A stretch of DNA of 64,000 bases from Nitrospira sp. (GTDB lineage Bacteria > Nitrospirota > Nitrospiria > Nitrospirales > Nitrospiraceae): contig JACOEH010000021.1 in the NCBI GenBank assembly GCA_024998685.1, positions 1-64,000 on the forward strand, given 5' to 3'. Within the stretch, counting starts at the first letter, position 1, and every line of letters starts with the position of its first letter. A program made the position numbers and the translations under genes. Below the pieces are notes generated by a model. The model did not search any database. It was not told the DNA's origin and saw only the letters and a list, made by a program, of their open reading frames with translations. Shown here piece after piece: positions 46,473 to 54,147 of the stretch.

Positions 46473-47483
46473 ATGCATGCATATTCCAATGTCCGAGGCT
46501 CCCAATATGTCGGTGCATTGATGTCCCTCAGCCTCATAGTGGCCGGATGCTCGATGTTTTCCGGAGAGGCAAAGCTTTATAAAAATGCAAAAGGATCGGT
46601 CTATCTCAAGGAAATCGCCGATTGGTCATTCGAAGCCAGCCATCCAGCCGCCATCGACCAGATGACGATGCTGAAAATAGTCAAAGGCGCTGTGATCGAC
46701 GACGTTCAGAAAATGTCCGGCAACATGCCCGCCGGTGGCAGCAAGCCGATGAGAGTATTCAGCGATGAAGACGCCGAGTTTCTTGCTCCCCTGCTAGCCA
46801 AAGGCTTATCGCAAGCGAAACCGGAGCAGATTGTCGGTTTCAAGGTGTCTCCATCGGCAGGGTCAGGCGCTGAACCCACAGCGGGCACCCTCTATATGCA
46901 TAAAGGATCGATCTACCTAAGCATTGCGCCTTCTCAAACCGGGAAGGCCGTGGGGTTCAGTCCTAGTTCCGCCGCTCGTCTTGAAAAGGCTCCTTCCTTC
47001 GTCGCTCTGGGAAGCGAAGCGATGACGATGGTAATCGACTATCAAGCCCTCGCCAAAGGATCGATGCCTGGTTCGCCCCCTGCGGTAGGGACCTCAAAGC
47101 CCATGCCGGTTTCCGCGTCTCAGGCCGTGCCGGTCGCACCAACCACGATGCCGGCACCGAGCGTTTCAACTGTGAAAATTGCCTCGTCGCAGGAAGATTC
47201 GATGTTGGGCCCTCAAGAGTTTCAAACTCCAAGTCGGACTGATTCGGGAACTTCTCAATTGAGCACCGATGAACTGCTCAACAGGAAACTCGATGAGCTT
47301 CGGGAAGCGCGCGAGGCCAACAAGCGCAAGGACTCTGAGATCGCGATGCTGAAAAAGGAAACAACGTGGATGAAGAAAGAGCTCCGTCAACGAACGGAAG
47401 AAGTCAAATCCTTGAAGGCCAGCAAGGCAGCCTCCCGCTCAATTCCAAAAAAGAAATCGGCGGAAGCGTATCCGATCCGTTGA
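46473..47483 (+). CDS. Coiled-coil lipoprotein of unknown function
   Basis: 336 residues from ATG 46473 (GAGGAG eight bases upstream). The lipobox is LIVAGC. The mature N-terminal half (about 40-190) is a compact domain starting EAKLYKNAKGSVYLKEIADWS. A Pro/Ser/Ala-rich linker follows, then a charged coiled coil (LNRKLDELREAREANKRKD, about 270-310) and a basic Lys/Ser tail. No family is recognised. The arrangement resembles envelope scaffolding lipoproteins. Confidence 0.7.
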   Translation: MHAYSNVRGSQYVGALMSLSLIVAGCSMFSGEAKLYKNAKGSVYLKEIADWSFEASHPAAIDQMTMLKIVKGAVIDDVQKMSGNMPAGGSKPMRVFSDEDAEFLAPLLAKGLSQAKPEQIVGFKVSPSAGSGAEPTAGTLYMHKGSIYLSIAPSQTGKAVGFSPSSAARLEKAPSFVALGSEAMTMVIDYQALAKGSMPGSPPAVGTSKPMPVSASQAVPVAPTTMPAPSVSTVKIASSQEDSMLGPQEFQTPSRTDSGTSQLSTDELLNRKLDELREAREANKRKDSEIAMLKKETTWMKKELRQRTEEVKSLKASKAASRSIPKKKSAEAYPIR

Positions 47484-47495
47484 TCGACTGATCGA

Positions 47496-48212
47496 TCATC
47501 CGACATCGTAACACTCAGGCTGCAGCAGGACGACTTCCCTGGACAGAGGCTGACGAAAGTTCATGCGACAGTAGCAGGCATAGGTCACATAAGTATCTTG
47601 CAGACAGTACTGTGCAAGCTCACGACCTTGCCTCCTTTCCCACATTTCCGCGACTTGCTCCCCACTGCCCGACTTCGTATCGACTTGTAATGCGCGGGCC
47701 AATACGTCGAGTTTGACCCAACCCCTCGTATCCCAATTACTCCAGATGGCCATCGTGTCATAGACCGGTTCGGTACGGAATTTTGCGAGATTGATGTCGA
47801 GGCTGGGTTTCACTTGATTGATGATCGACCGCTTCTTGATGAAGGGAAGATCGAAACCAAGCCCATTATGCGTGATGAACAAGGCAGGGCGGTCCTGGGC
47901 CAGTCTCGCCCAAAATTGGCGGAGCAGCTCACGCTCGTTCGTCCCGAACCAGGCGACTGCGCTGCGCGCTTCCATTTGATCGGAAAATTCCAGCAGGCCG
48001 ATGCAGACGATGCGGCTGAACGTCCCATCGAATGCCGACTTGGCATACGACTCATCGTCCACACGGCGCTGTTCTTCGGCGGCACCTGCGGCAAAGAGAT
48101 CGAAGTTACCTTCTGCCGGATAAAGAGCTTCGTTTGCCGGCGGCTTCCCCAATAGACGAGCCCATTCATCGCGTGTAGCCTGGACGGTTTCAATGTCGAG
48201 CACGACCTTCAT
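47496..48212 (-). CDS. Predicted 3'-5' exonuclease related to the PolB proofreading domain
   Basis: 238 residues from ATG 48212. DnaQ/RNase H-like exonuclease with the DEDDy residues: MKVVLDIET (Asp-Glu), HNGLGFDLPFI (Asp), and YCLQDTYVTYAC (Tyr-xxx-Asp). It matches the stand-alone PolB-like exonuclease family rather than DnaQ. The ATG overlaps the mutT stop by 4 bases, so it is the third gene of mutY-mutT-exonuclease. This suggests a repair or pool-sanitising role (inference). Confidence 0.82.
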   Translation of the reverse strand: MKVVLDIETVQATRDEWARLLGKPPANEALYPAEGNFDLFAAGAAEEQRRVDDESYAKSAFDGTFSRIVCIGLLEFSDQMEARSAVAWFGTNERELLRQFWARLAQDRPALFITHNGLGFDLPFIKKRSIINQVKPSLDINLAKFRTEPVYDTMAIWSNWDTRGWVKLDVLARALQVDTKSGSGEQVAEMWERRQGRELAQYCLQDTYVTYACYCRMNFRQPLSREVVLLQPECYDVG

Positions 48213-48613
48213 CGTGAAACTCCGAACGCATCGCGCCGTAAAGCTTCGATCACCGCGTAGTCTGCCGGCGGAAACGTAAACCGTGTGAGATCTTCGGGAT
48301 ATACCCATCGGATTTCTTCACAGCCGATAGGCATCGGTTCCCCTTGTTCAATGGCACATCGAAAAAAGTGCAATTCTATGATTCTATCCCGATAATCATG
48401 CCGAATGATTCGATACGGAATAGGGAGGTCGACGCGAATGCTTAGCTCTTCGAACAGCTCCCGTTGCAAACACTCCGTCAACGATTCGCCTGTTTCGCGT
48501 TTTCCTCCGGGGAATTCCCAGAAACCGGCTAAGTGAGCACCGGGTTTTCGACGGGCGATCAAATAGCGACCGTCACGGTGAATAAGCCCTGCCGCTACTT
48601 CGATGACTTGCAT
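48209..48613 (-). CDS. mutT: 8-oxo-dGTP diphosphatase, MutT-type Nudix hydrolase
   Basis: 134 residues. Complete Nudix box GGKRETGESLTECLQRELFEEL (about 37-58) with the catalytic Glu residues. It opens MQVIEVAAGLIHRDGRYLIA as in MutT, and has WEFPGGK and the C-terminal W-PEDL-TRFTFPPAD segment. It hydrolyses oxidised nucleotides. Only 10 bases separate it from mutY, whose product here lacks the usual MutT-like C-terminal domain. Confidence 0.88.
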   Translation of the reverse strand: MQVIEVAAGLIHRDGRYLIARRKPGAHLAGFWEFPGGKRETGESLTECLQRELFEELSIRVDLPIPYRIIRHDYRDRIIELHFFRCAIEQGEPMPIGCEEIRWVYPEDLTRFTFPPADYAVIEALRRDAFGVSR

Positions 48614-48623
48614 GATCAGTCTA

Positions 48624-49337
48624 CTACCGCTCGCGCGTCCCCGGACTGAACGGATACGTTTTACAGAACGACTTCATCGGACACAGGAGACAATAGGGAT
48701 CACGAGCGGTGCATACCATCGCCCCAAAGTCCATCATAGCCTGATTGAAGTCATATCCTTTCCCCCGCGGGATCAAGGTTTCCGATAATTCCCATAGCAT
48801 CATCTTCTGTGTCTTGGGATCACCCTCCGCGACAAACACCCTGTGTAAGACACGGATCACATTCGTATCCAAGATGGGCGCATCTTCGTTGAACGCGAAG
48901 GAGCGAATAGCCCCCGCAGTATATCGGCCGATCCCTTTGAATGAGAGTAACTCGTCTGCGTCATTGGGCAATTTCCCTCCGTACCGTTCCACTGTTTCGC
49001 AAGCGATTCCATGCAGCCGTTCCGGACGAATGTTATACCCAAGGGGATACCACGTCTTCTTGACGTCGGCGACCGGAGATTCCGCCAAGACCTCGAAACT
49101 TGGATAACGTTCCAGAAACTCGTGGTACTTGGGGACCACCCGATCAACTTGAGTTTGCTGAAGCATCACCTCCGAGACGAGAATATGATAAGGGTCGGAT
49201 GTTTTCCGCCAAGGTAAATCCCGGCCATACTCCCCATACCACTTTAACAATCGCCGCTGAAATCGACGCTTAGCAGAAAGATCCGGCAGAATCGCCTTGG
49301 CAGGTTTTTTCTTATTGGAGAGACGTCGCGCAGACAT
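48624..49337 (-). CDS. mutY: A/G-specific adenine glycosylase, short form
   Basis: 237 residues; removes adenine paired with 8-oxoguanine. Present: SEVMLQQTQVDRV (catalytic Glu), the helix-hairpin-helix FKGIGRYTAGAIRSFA, catalytic Asp in LDTNVIRVLHR, and the iron-sulfur cluster ligands C-x6-C-x2-C-x5-C (CTARDPYCLLCPMKSFC). The usual C-terminal MutT-like recognition domain (about 110 residues) is absent. A separate MutT gene follows by 10 bases. Alternatively it may be a short MutY/MIG-like glycosylase. Confidence 0.85.
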   Translation of the reverse strand: MSARRLSNKKKPAKAILPDLSAKRRFQRRLLKWYGEYGRDLPWRKTSDPYHILVSEVMLQQTQVDRVVPKYHEFLERYPSFEVLAESPVADVKKTWYPLGYNIRPERLHGIACETVERYGGKLPNDADELLSFKGIGRYTAGAIRSFAFNEDAPILDTNVIRVLHRVFVAEGDPKTQKMMLWELSETLIPRGKGYDFNQAMMDFGAMVCTARDPYCLLCPMKSFCKTYPFSPGTRER

Positions 49338-49512
49338 GCACCCGGCTCATCGTTACAGTCGTTTAGCCGGTGGCATTGTAGGTGTGCCCTACATCAAAAA
49401 TCAAACACACCGTTCGACCATGCCTTGAAGGATCGCTCGTGAAAGCCTTGAGGCAATCTGTTCAAACGAGCGTTCTCATGATATTCTCTAACAGTCAAAA
49501 CAGAAGGCAGCC

Positions 49513-50004
49513 ATGAACGTGGAGACCTTCCGATATCGGTTGTTTCAAGTATCAGTTTGGATTGGAAGTTCCGCCCTCGTACTCTTCCCCTTTCCGTCCA
49601 GAGCCGACACTCTCCAAGTACCATGGGAATGTTCGAACTACACAGGAGACGCCCAGACCCGTTGCGTGAACGCCTTCATGGAAGCGCAACAGAAAAAAAT
49701 AGCGGAGCTTGAAGGGAAACTCCAAGCCCAAGAAGGGACAGTCAGCCAACTCAAAAGCCAGCTCGATCGGCAAACTACGGCAACAAGCGACCTACAACGT
49801 CAGCTTGCAGAGCGGCCCACAACGAGCATGGTTCCGGTCCCATATTCCTATCCTTACTCCTATGGTCCTTACTCCTATGGCTATCCCTTCGGCCTCGGGC
49901 TTGGATTCGGACTCCAATTTGGCGGCGCTGGAATTTATGCTTCGCCCTTTTACCGTCCCCATTGGAGCCACCGACACTATGGTTATTGGGGCTATCCTCG
50001 ATGA
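49513..50004 (+). CDS. Secreted coiled-coil protein with Tyr/Gly-rich tail
   Basis: 163 residues. Signal peptide (about 1-31, FPSRADT), two Cys near the mature N-terminus (WECSNYTGDAQTRCVNAF), a short coiled coil (QQKKIAELEGKLQAQEGTVS, about 58-95), and a tail of repeated Tyr/Pro/Gly (PYSYGPYSYGYPFG then GLGFGLQFG) ending HYGYWGYPR. This composition resembles surface or matrix proteins. No family is recognised. Confidence 0.7.
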   Translation: MNVETFRYRLFQVSVWIGSSALVLFPFPSRADTLQVPWECSNYTGDAQTRCVNAFMEAQQKKIAELEGKLQAQEGTVSQLKSQLDRQTTATSDLQRQLAERPTTSMVPVPYSYPYSYGPYSYGYPFGLGLGFGLQFGGAGIYASPFYRPHWSHRHYGYWGYPR

Positions 50005-50184
50005 TGTTCCAGATAAAGGAGCCCGCAACCATCCGTTAGTTCTGAACTCTGCCGGTTCTGTCCAGATCGGTCTTTTCGTTGACAAGTTGCCTCCCCCCAC
50101 ATAGCCTGCTACCTAGTACTTCATTAGCACAACGGCGGCGCTCAGCAGTCTGGGAGCCCAAGTCGCACAACACAAGGATGCACG

Positions 50185-50544
50185 ATGGTTGTTCGCAAAT
50201 TCCCACGGTTTCCGGTTGCAATACCGAGCACGTTGGTTCAGAGAGATAAACTTCGATACAACGCTTCCGTGAAGGATCTCTCACTGAAAGGCTGCCGGTT
50301 GGAAAGCGTCGTCCGGCCCTTTACCGGCATGCAGGTGGAATTACTCATTGAACTGCCCGGCGAACCTACCCCGATCCACGTCAACAGGGGGGCAGTCCGC
50401 TGGTCCGGATCTCATGGTATCGGCGTCGAATTCTTGACCGTAGCACCCCACGAACAGGAACGACTTAAGCGGGTGGTTGAGCAACTCTCCGGTCAAGTGG
50501 GACAGGCCCTCATCATTCCGAAAGACGAGCCGCCGAAAGCATAA
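50185..50544 (+). CDS. PilZ-domain c-di-GMP-binding protein
   Basis: 119 residues, single PilZ domain. The RxxxR-type start is seen in RKFPRFPVAIPS, and the DxSxxG motif in VKDLSLKGCRLES (about 29-41), followed by strands LLIELPGEPTPIHV and GIGVEFL. Both signature elements are intact, so c-di-GMP binding is likely. It is a useful comparison for the broken PilZ gene at 12952-13264. Confidence 0.88.
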   Translation: MVVRKFPRFPVAIPSTLVQRDKLRYNASVKDLSLKGCRLESVVRPFTGMQVELLIELPGEPTPIHVNRGAVRWSGSHGIGVEFLTVAPHEQERLKRVVEQLSGQVGQALIIPKDEPPKA

Positions 50545-50617
50545 GCCAACCTCGCTTATCTGAGGCACCCCTTTGCAGAGGCACTGTGGTGCCCACTTCA
50601 TCATCCGGAAAGTAAAT

Positions 50618-51394
50618 CTATTCGCGTTTGAGCTTGTTTTTGAGAGCTAATGAAAACATGACAAATAGAAATGGACCTGCCAGTGTTTGTACCCAGCTCC
50701 AAATACGAGGCCAGGTGAGCCCCTTGCCGAGATTCAGTTCATTAGGCTTGAGAAAACCCATGGTTTCGGCGCTAAAACGCAGCGCTTGGCCAAAACATAT
50801 AGTAGAGTCGTGTGGTTTGTAGCTAAGGAAAGAGCCGATACTCTTCAGAGCCCAGCCAAGAGGGTTTTCATTAAGCCACGAACCAATCCGGGTGAATTGC
50901 TGACCGACTGAATTCAATATCGGCCAGATGGTCCCATTGTATGCCCAATTGATCCATCCGACCATCCACTTGAATGTTTGATCGATCCAAGAATCGCAGC
51001 ATTCCCCTTTTGGCGGGAAAGGCTTTGAACTGCAGGCCATTTCAAGACCGGTAGCCGGCAGTGCAACAATACATTGTCCGGAAGCCCCGTCTTTCCCATC
51101 TCGTCCGTCCGTACCATCCCTGCCATCTCGGCCCTGAATACCATCCCTTCCGGGCATGCCATCTTTGCCATCCCTCCCGTCTCGTCCGGCTCTTCCGTCT
51201 CGCCCCTCCCTTCCATCTCGTCCATCTTTGCCGTCTTTGCAGAGATCACAAGTCTCGTTAATCCCACACGATATTGGGGTGGAACTATCTCCAAAGGAAC
51301 TCACTCGGATGGTTTCCTGCGCACAGGCATAGGAAGATACTAACGATAGGAGAAGCAGGATTATCCATAATTTCGATGTATTTCTTCGTGGCAT
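50618..51394 (-). CDS. Collagen-like membrane protein with a GXY repeat
   Basis: 258 residues from ATG 51394 (a GTG at 51415 is possible). An export signal (about 8-25, LLLLSLVSSYACAQ) is followed by a short cysteine-bearing segment and then a perfect run of 18 Gly-X-Y triplets (first Gly about residue 55, last about 106). The triplets are mostly GKD, GRD and GRE, a typical bacterial collagen helix without proline hydroxylation. After it come a Cys-rich segment (KGECCDSW), amphipathic Trp-rich sequence (WMVGWINWAYNGTIWP) and a C-terminal membrane helix (WVQTLAGPFLFVMFSLAL). Base composition is more A/T-rich than neighbouring housekeeping genes. It follows the pentapeptide-repeat gene on the same strand with a short gap. 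Confidence 0.72.
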   Translation of the reverse strand: MPRRNTSKLWIILLLLSLVSSYACAQETIRVSSFGDSSTPISCGINETCDLCKDGKDGRDGREGRDGRAGRDGRDGKDGMPGRDGIQGRDGRDGTDGRDGKDGASGQCIVALPATGLEMACSSKPFPPKGECCDSWIDQTFKWMVGWINWAYNGTIWPILNSVGQQFTRIGSWLNENPLGWALKSIGSFLSYKPHDSTICFGQALRFSAETMGFLKPNELNLGKGLTWPRIWSWVQTLAGPFLFVMFSLALKNKLKRE

Positions 51395-51421
51395 ACGAAC
51401 GAAGTTATCAGTCACTTATAA

Positions 51422-53104
51422 CTACGAAATGCTACTACTTAACCTACCACTAGCTTGTTCATTCTGTTGGCTAGGAGGATCAGGTTTCAAGGTGACTTGA
51501 TCGCTGCATGCGTAAGGAATGGCACCAAGAATCCAAATGAGAAGAAACCACCAGATCGGCCTCAGGACTCGCTCGCCGTACCCACTGACCAGCCAGTACA
51601 GCTGAAGCTGAATTCGAATTTGCCGAGGAACTTCATAGTTGATTCGGCGGAATTCTTTCTCTGCATAATGAAAGTCACTGGCATAGATGTAGTCCTTGTT
51701 CCCCTCATAAGCAGTCTTAAGGTCACGATACGCTCTGGATAGCAGAGCCCAACGATCTCTCCAGCGGGGAATTTCTCCCTCAAGCTCTTCCACAGTCTCA
51801 TAGTTACAATCCTTGAGCGCTCTATCTTGTTCATCATTCTGTAGTCGATGATCCCAAATACAGTATTGTTTCAAAGTCCTGCAAGATTCTCGGTACTCTG
51901 CGATAGTTTGTGATCGGTTAGAGCCTTGGTCGTCCGAGCGGTGTGGGACCATCCATCGAGTTGCAAAGCGTACAATAAATGATGCTTTAGAATGTATCCA
52001 GTGCGATGCGCCCGAACAAATGCGCACGACCTTGTTTACTACCCAAGCTCGTGTCCGTCGGTTGTTCGAGTTCTGCTCAAAAATCCTCAAAAATGCTGAA
52101 GACTTCTGAAGAGCGAGAGGATAGTGTGTTTCTACCTTTGGCCAACGGACATTGCTGAAGTGGCAGTTATCAAGATTAGTACCCAGTACTGAGCAACACG
52201 TGAGATTTTCTGTGTGGAATCGAAGTCCATGTGGCTTGTGGACATGGATGTACTTGAAGTTTGCATGAATGAATTCTTCCGAAACTTCTCCATACTTATA
52301 TTCTTCTTCATCTTTTTCAGATCGTTTCTTAGATTTGCGTAGCGACTGATTGAATTCAACAGATCCAGAGATTTGAGCATGAGAGAAGTTAATGATGTCT
52401 GCGTCGCTGTTGCTGCCTTTCACAAATGGGAATTCGCATTGCAAAAACGTGGTGGCCTTCTGCCATGTGGTCTTATGAAAACAAACGGGAACATGAAATC
52501 TCGCACGGTCGAATTCCGCCCCATCGTTGAATACAGCAGCGTGGAAGTTAGCACACACTTTTAAATCATGATTGTGCTCTCCGCTGTCACAAGACATGGG
52601 ATGGCAATACTCAAATTTGGACTCAAGAATTCCTTTGAGTACCGGACGACAGTCGTCACACTTCAAATTAGTTTCATGTGCGGGTGTGCCTTTATCAGAC
52701 TCCTCACGATCAATCCCGAAGTTCGCCTTTTCAAAATAGACCTTTTCGTCAAATGAACAATCTTCGAAGTTCACGCCATGAAAAAACTTACTATTGGTGA
52801 AGTCCACATAACGTTCGAATCGACATGTAAGGAAGGTCACTTCTCTGTGAAATTCTACGCCAGTAAATTTAAGAGGTTTCTTGAATGTGCAATGGTCAAA
52901 TACAAGAGCTGGATGGCCGTGACGTGGTAGTTCTGGTGGGAGTTTTGGTGAAGCCTGGAAAGTGCACCGGACAAATTTAAATGGGTTGGGTAGCTTGCCA
53001 TGATCAATGTCTAGGCTGAGATCCGGCAGAGGATCAACTTCCTTATCTTCGAGTGGGCTTCCGCTTCGCAGTACGTCAATAAACCAATGATGGCCTAGTG
53101 GCAT
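51422..53104 (-). CDS. Pentapeptide-repeat membrane protein
   Basis: About 560 residues (ATG 53104; TTG 53125 possible). The N-terminal 350 residues hold pentapeptide-type repeats of the A(D/N)LXX class, here in the F/C-rich form: VRCTFQAS, FDHCTFKKP, TGVEFHREV, LTCRFERYVDF, FTNSKFFHGVNF, EDCSFDEKVYF, and later NLDNCHFSNVRW. A Cys/His-rich middle follows (CDDCRPVL, HPMSCDSGEHNHD). The C-terminal third has charged helices (RWALLSRAYRDLKTAYEG) and a membrane helix (WWFLLIWILGAIPYAC), then a short tail. The gene is visibly more A/T-rich. It is paired with the collagen-like gene. Function is unknown; no nuclease or enzyme motif was seen. Confidence 0.7.
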   Translation of the reverse strand: MPLGHHWFIDVLRSGSPLEDKEVDPLPDLSLDIDHGKLPNPFKFVRCTFQASPKLPPELPRHGHPALVFDHCTFKKPLKFTGVEFHREVTFLTCRFERYVDFTNSKFFHGVNFEDCSFDEKVYFEKANFGIDREESDKGTPAHETNLKCDDCRPVLKGILESKFEYCHPMSCDSGEHNHDLKVCANFHAAVFNDGAEFDRARFHVPVCFHKTTWQKATTFLQCEFPFVKGSNSDADIINFSHAQISGSVEFNQSLRKSKKRSEKDEEEYKYGEVSEEFIHANFKYIHVHKPHGLRFHTENLTCCSVLGTNLDNCHFSNVRWPKVETHYPLALQKSSAFLRIFEQNSNNRRTRAWVVNKVVRICSGASHWIHSKASFIVRFATRWMVPHRSDDQGSNRSQTIAEYRESCRTLKQYCIWDHRLQNDEQDRALKDCNYETVEELEGEIPRWRDRWALLSRAYRDLKTAYEGNKDYIYASDFHYAEKEFRRINYEVPRQIRIQLQLYWLVSGYGERVLRPIWWFLLIWILGAIPYACSDQVTLKPDPPSQQNEQASGRLSSSIS

Positions 53105-53293
53105 ATTGTGCCCCGGCTTCTTCAAAAGCTCCGTGTCTGTGTCTGGACGCCGCGTATTATCGGAGTCTGACGTGAATCAGTCAATCAGCCTTAACGAGGA
53201 GAAACAGTCGCTATGAACGACGTCTTTGGGACTGCGAGGATTGAGAAAGAATAACGGTCAAGAAACGTGCAGAGCTTAGTTGTTACGTTATGC

Positions 53294-53848
53294 CTAGAAT
53301 CCTGGCTTATCCGACAAACTGTCGAGATGCAGTCGAAATTCCCCCGCTTTCGCGTCGATCACGTAGCGTCTCAAAGCTTCGCTGACCACGTGAAAGGCCA
53401 TTGTTTCCCACGGAATATCCGACAGAGGGAATAGTCGGACGTCCAAACTTTCCGCTCCCGCCTCAAATGCCGGCGTCTTCATTCGGCCACGAAACACCAA
53501 ATACACCTGTCCGATATTGGGTAGACTCAGCACGGCATAGAGTCCGGTAATGGCGACATCGGCATGGGCTTCTTCCAGTGTTTCGCGCACCGCCGCTTGT
53601 TCCGTACTTTCACCCAGCTCCATGAAGCCCGCAGGGAACGTCCACAGCCCCAGACGGGGTTCGATGGCCCGACGGCACAACAGGATTTGATCTTCCCATT
53701 CCGGAATGCAGCCTGCGACGATTTTGGGGTTGTGATAATGAATGCGCTCGCACTGGTCGCAGACGTGCCTGGGCAGGGTGTCCCCGAGCGGAATTTTATG
53801 CGTGACCGTTGCGCCACAGTGGCTGCAATAGTTCATGAGAACGTGCAT
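53294..53848 (-). CDS. Nudix hydrolase with N-terminal zinc ribbon
   Basis: 184 residues from ATG 53848 (53836 possible). An NADH-pyrophosphatase-type zinc ribbon (NYCSHCGATVTHKIP ... HVCDQCERI) is followed by a Nudix domain with the box GFMELGESTEQAAVRETLEEAH and the preceding LWTFPAG. The CIPEWEDQILLCRRAIEPR segment is characteristic of this zinc-ribbon Nudix group. Substrate is probably a nucleotide sugar or dinucleotide, but cannot be fixed. The long upstream frame to 54049 lacks homology and is not included. Confidence 0.82.
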   Translation of the reverse strand: MHVLMNYCSHCGATVTHKIPLGDTLPRHVCDQCERIHYHNPKIVAGCIPEWEDQILLCRRAIEPRLGLWTFPAGFMELGESTEQAAVRETLEEAHADVAITGLYAVLSLPNIGQVYLVFRGRMKTPAFEAGAESLDVRLFPLSDIPWETMAFHVVSEALRRYVIDAKAGEFRLHLDSLSDKPGF

Positions 53849-54096
53849 CGGGGTTCTCTTGAGAATATCAATACGGATAGCACAAACAGTGCTCTGCTTT
53901 CCATGCCGACAGTCAAGTCTTGCCCTTTCGCAATGCAGTCCAAACGGACCGGTATGTATGGAAGAGAGAGCGACGTAACGATCAGCGTCGATCCGTTGGG
54001 ACCCTCTTCTGATTCCCGAGGGAGCGGCAGGAAACTCTTCTCTGACCATTAGTTATCGTTAACCCGGATCTCCTTCCCTTGACTTCCATGCCGGGG

Positions 54097-54117
54097 AACC
54101 TATCAGGTTGTTATAAT
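54097..54117 (+). promoter_or_regulatory. Probable lon promoter -10 with a small palindrome
   Basis: TATAAT at 54112-54117 is a consensus -10, about 30 bases before the lon start. Directly upstream is the perfect palindrome AACCT-ATC-AGGTT (54097-54109), which could be an operator. No good -35 at the right distance is visible; the nearby TTGACT is too far (27 bases). No CIRCE element was seen. Confidence 0.4.
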
Positions 54118-54147
54118 ATCTCGAACCCTGAGGAAGGATGGACTTCC

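Noticed and set aside
53171-53254. 13-codon frame with a good AGGAG site between the pentapeptide gene and the Nudix gene
   Set aside because: Too short (MNDVFGTARIEKE) to judge; no sign of a leader peptide or structure.
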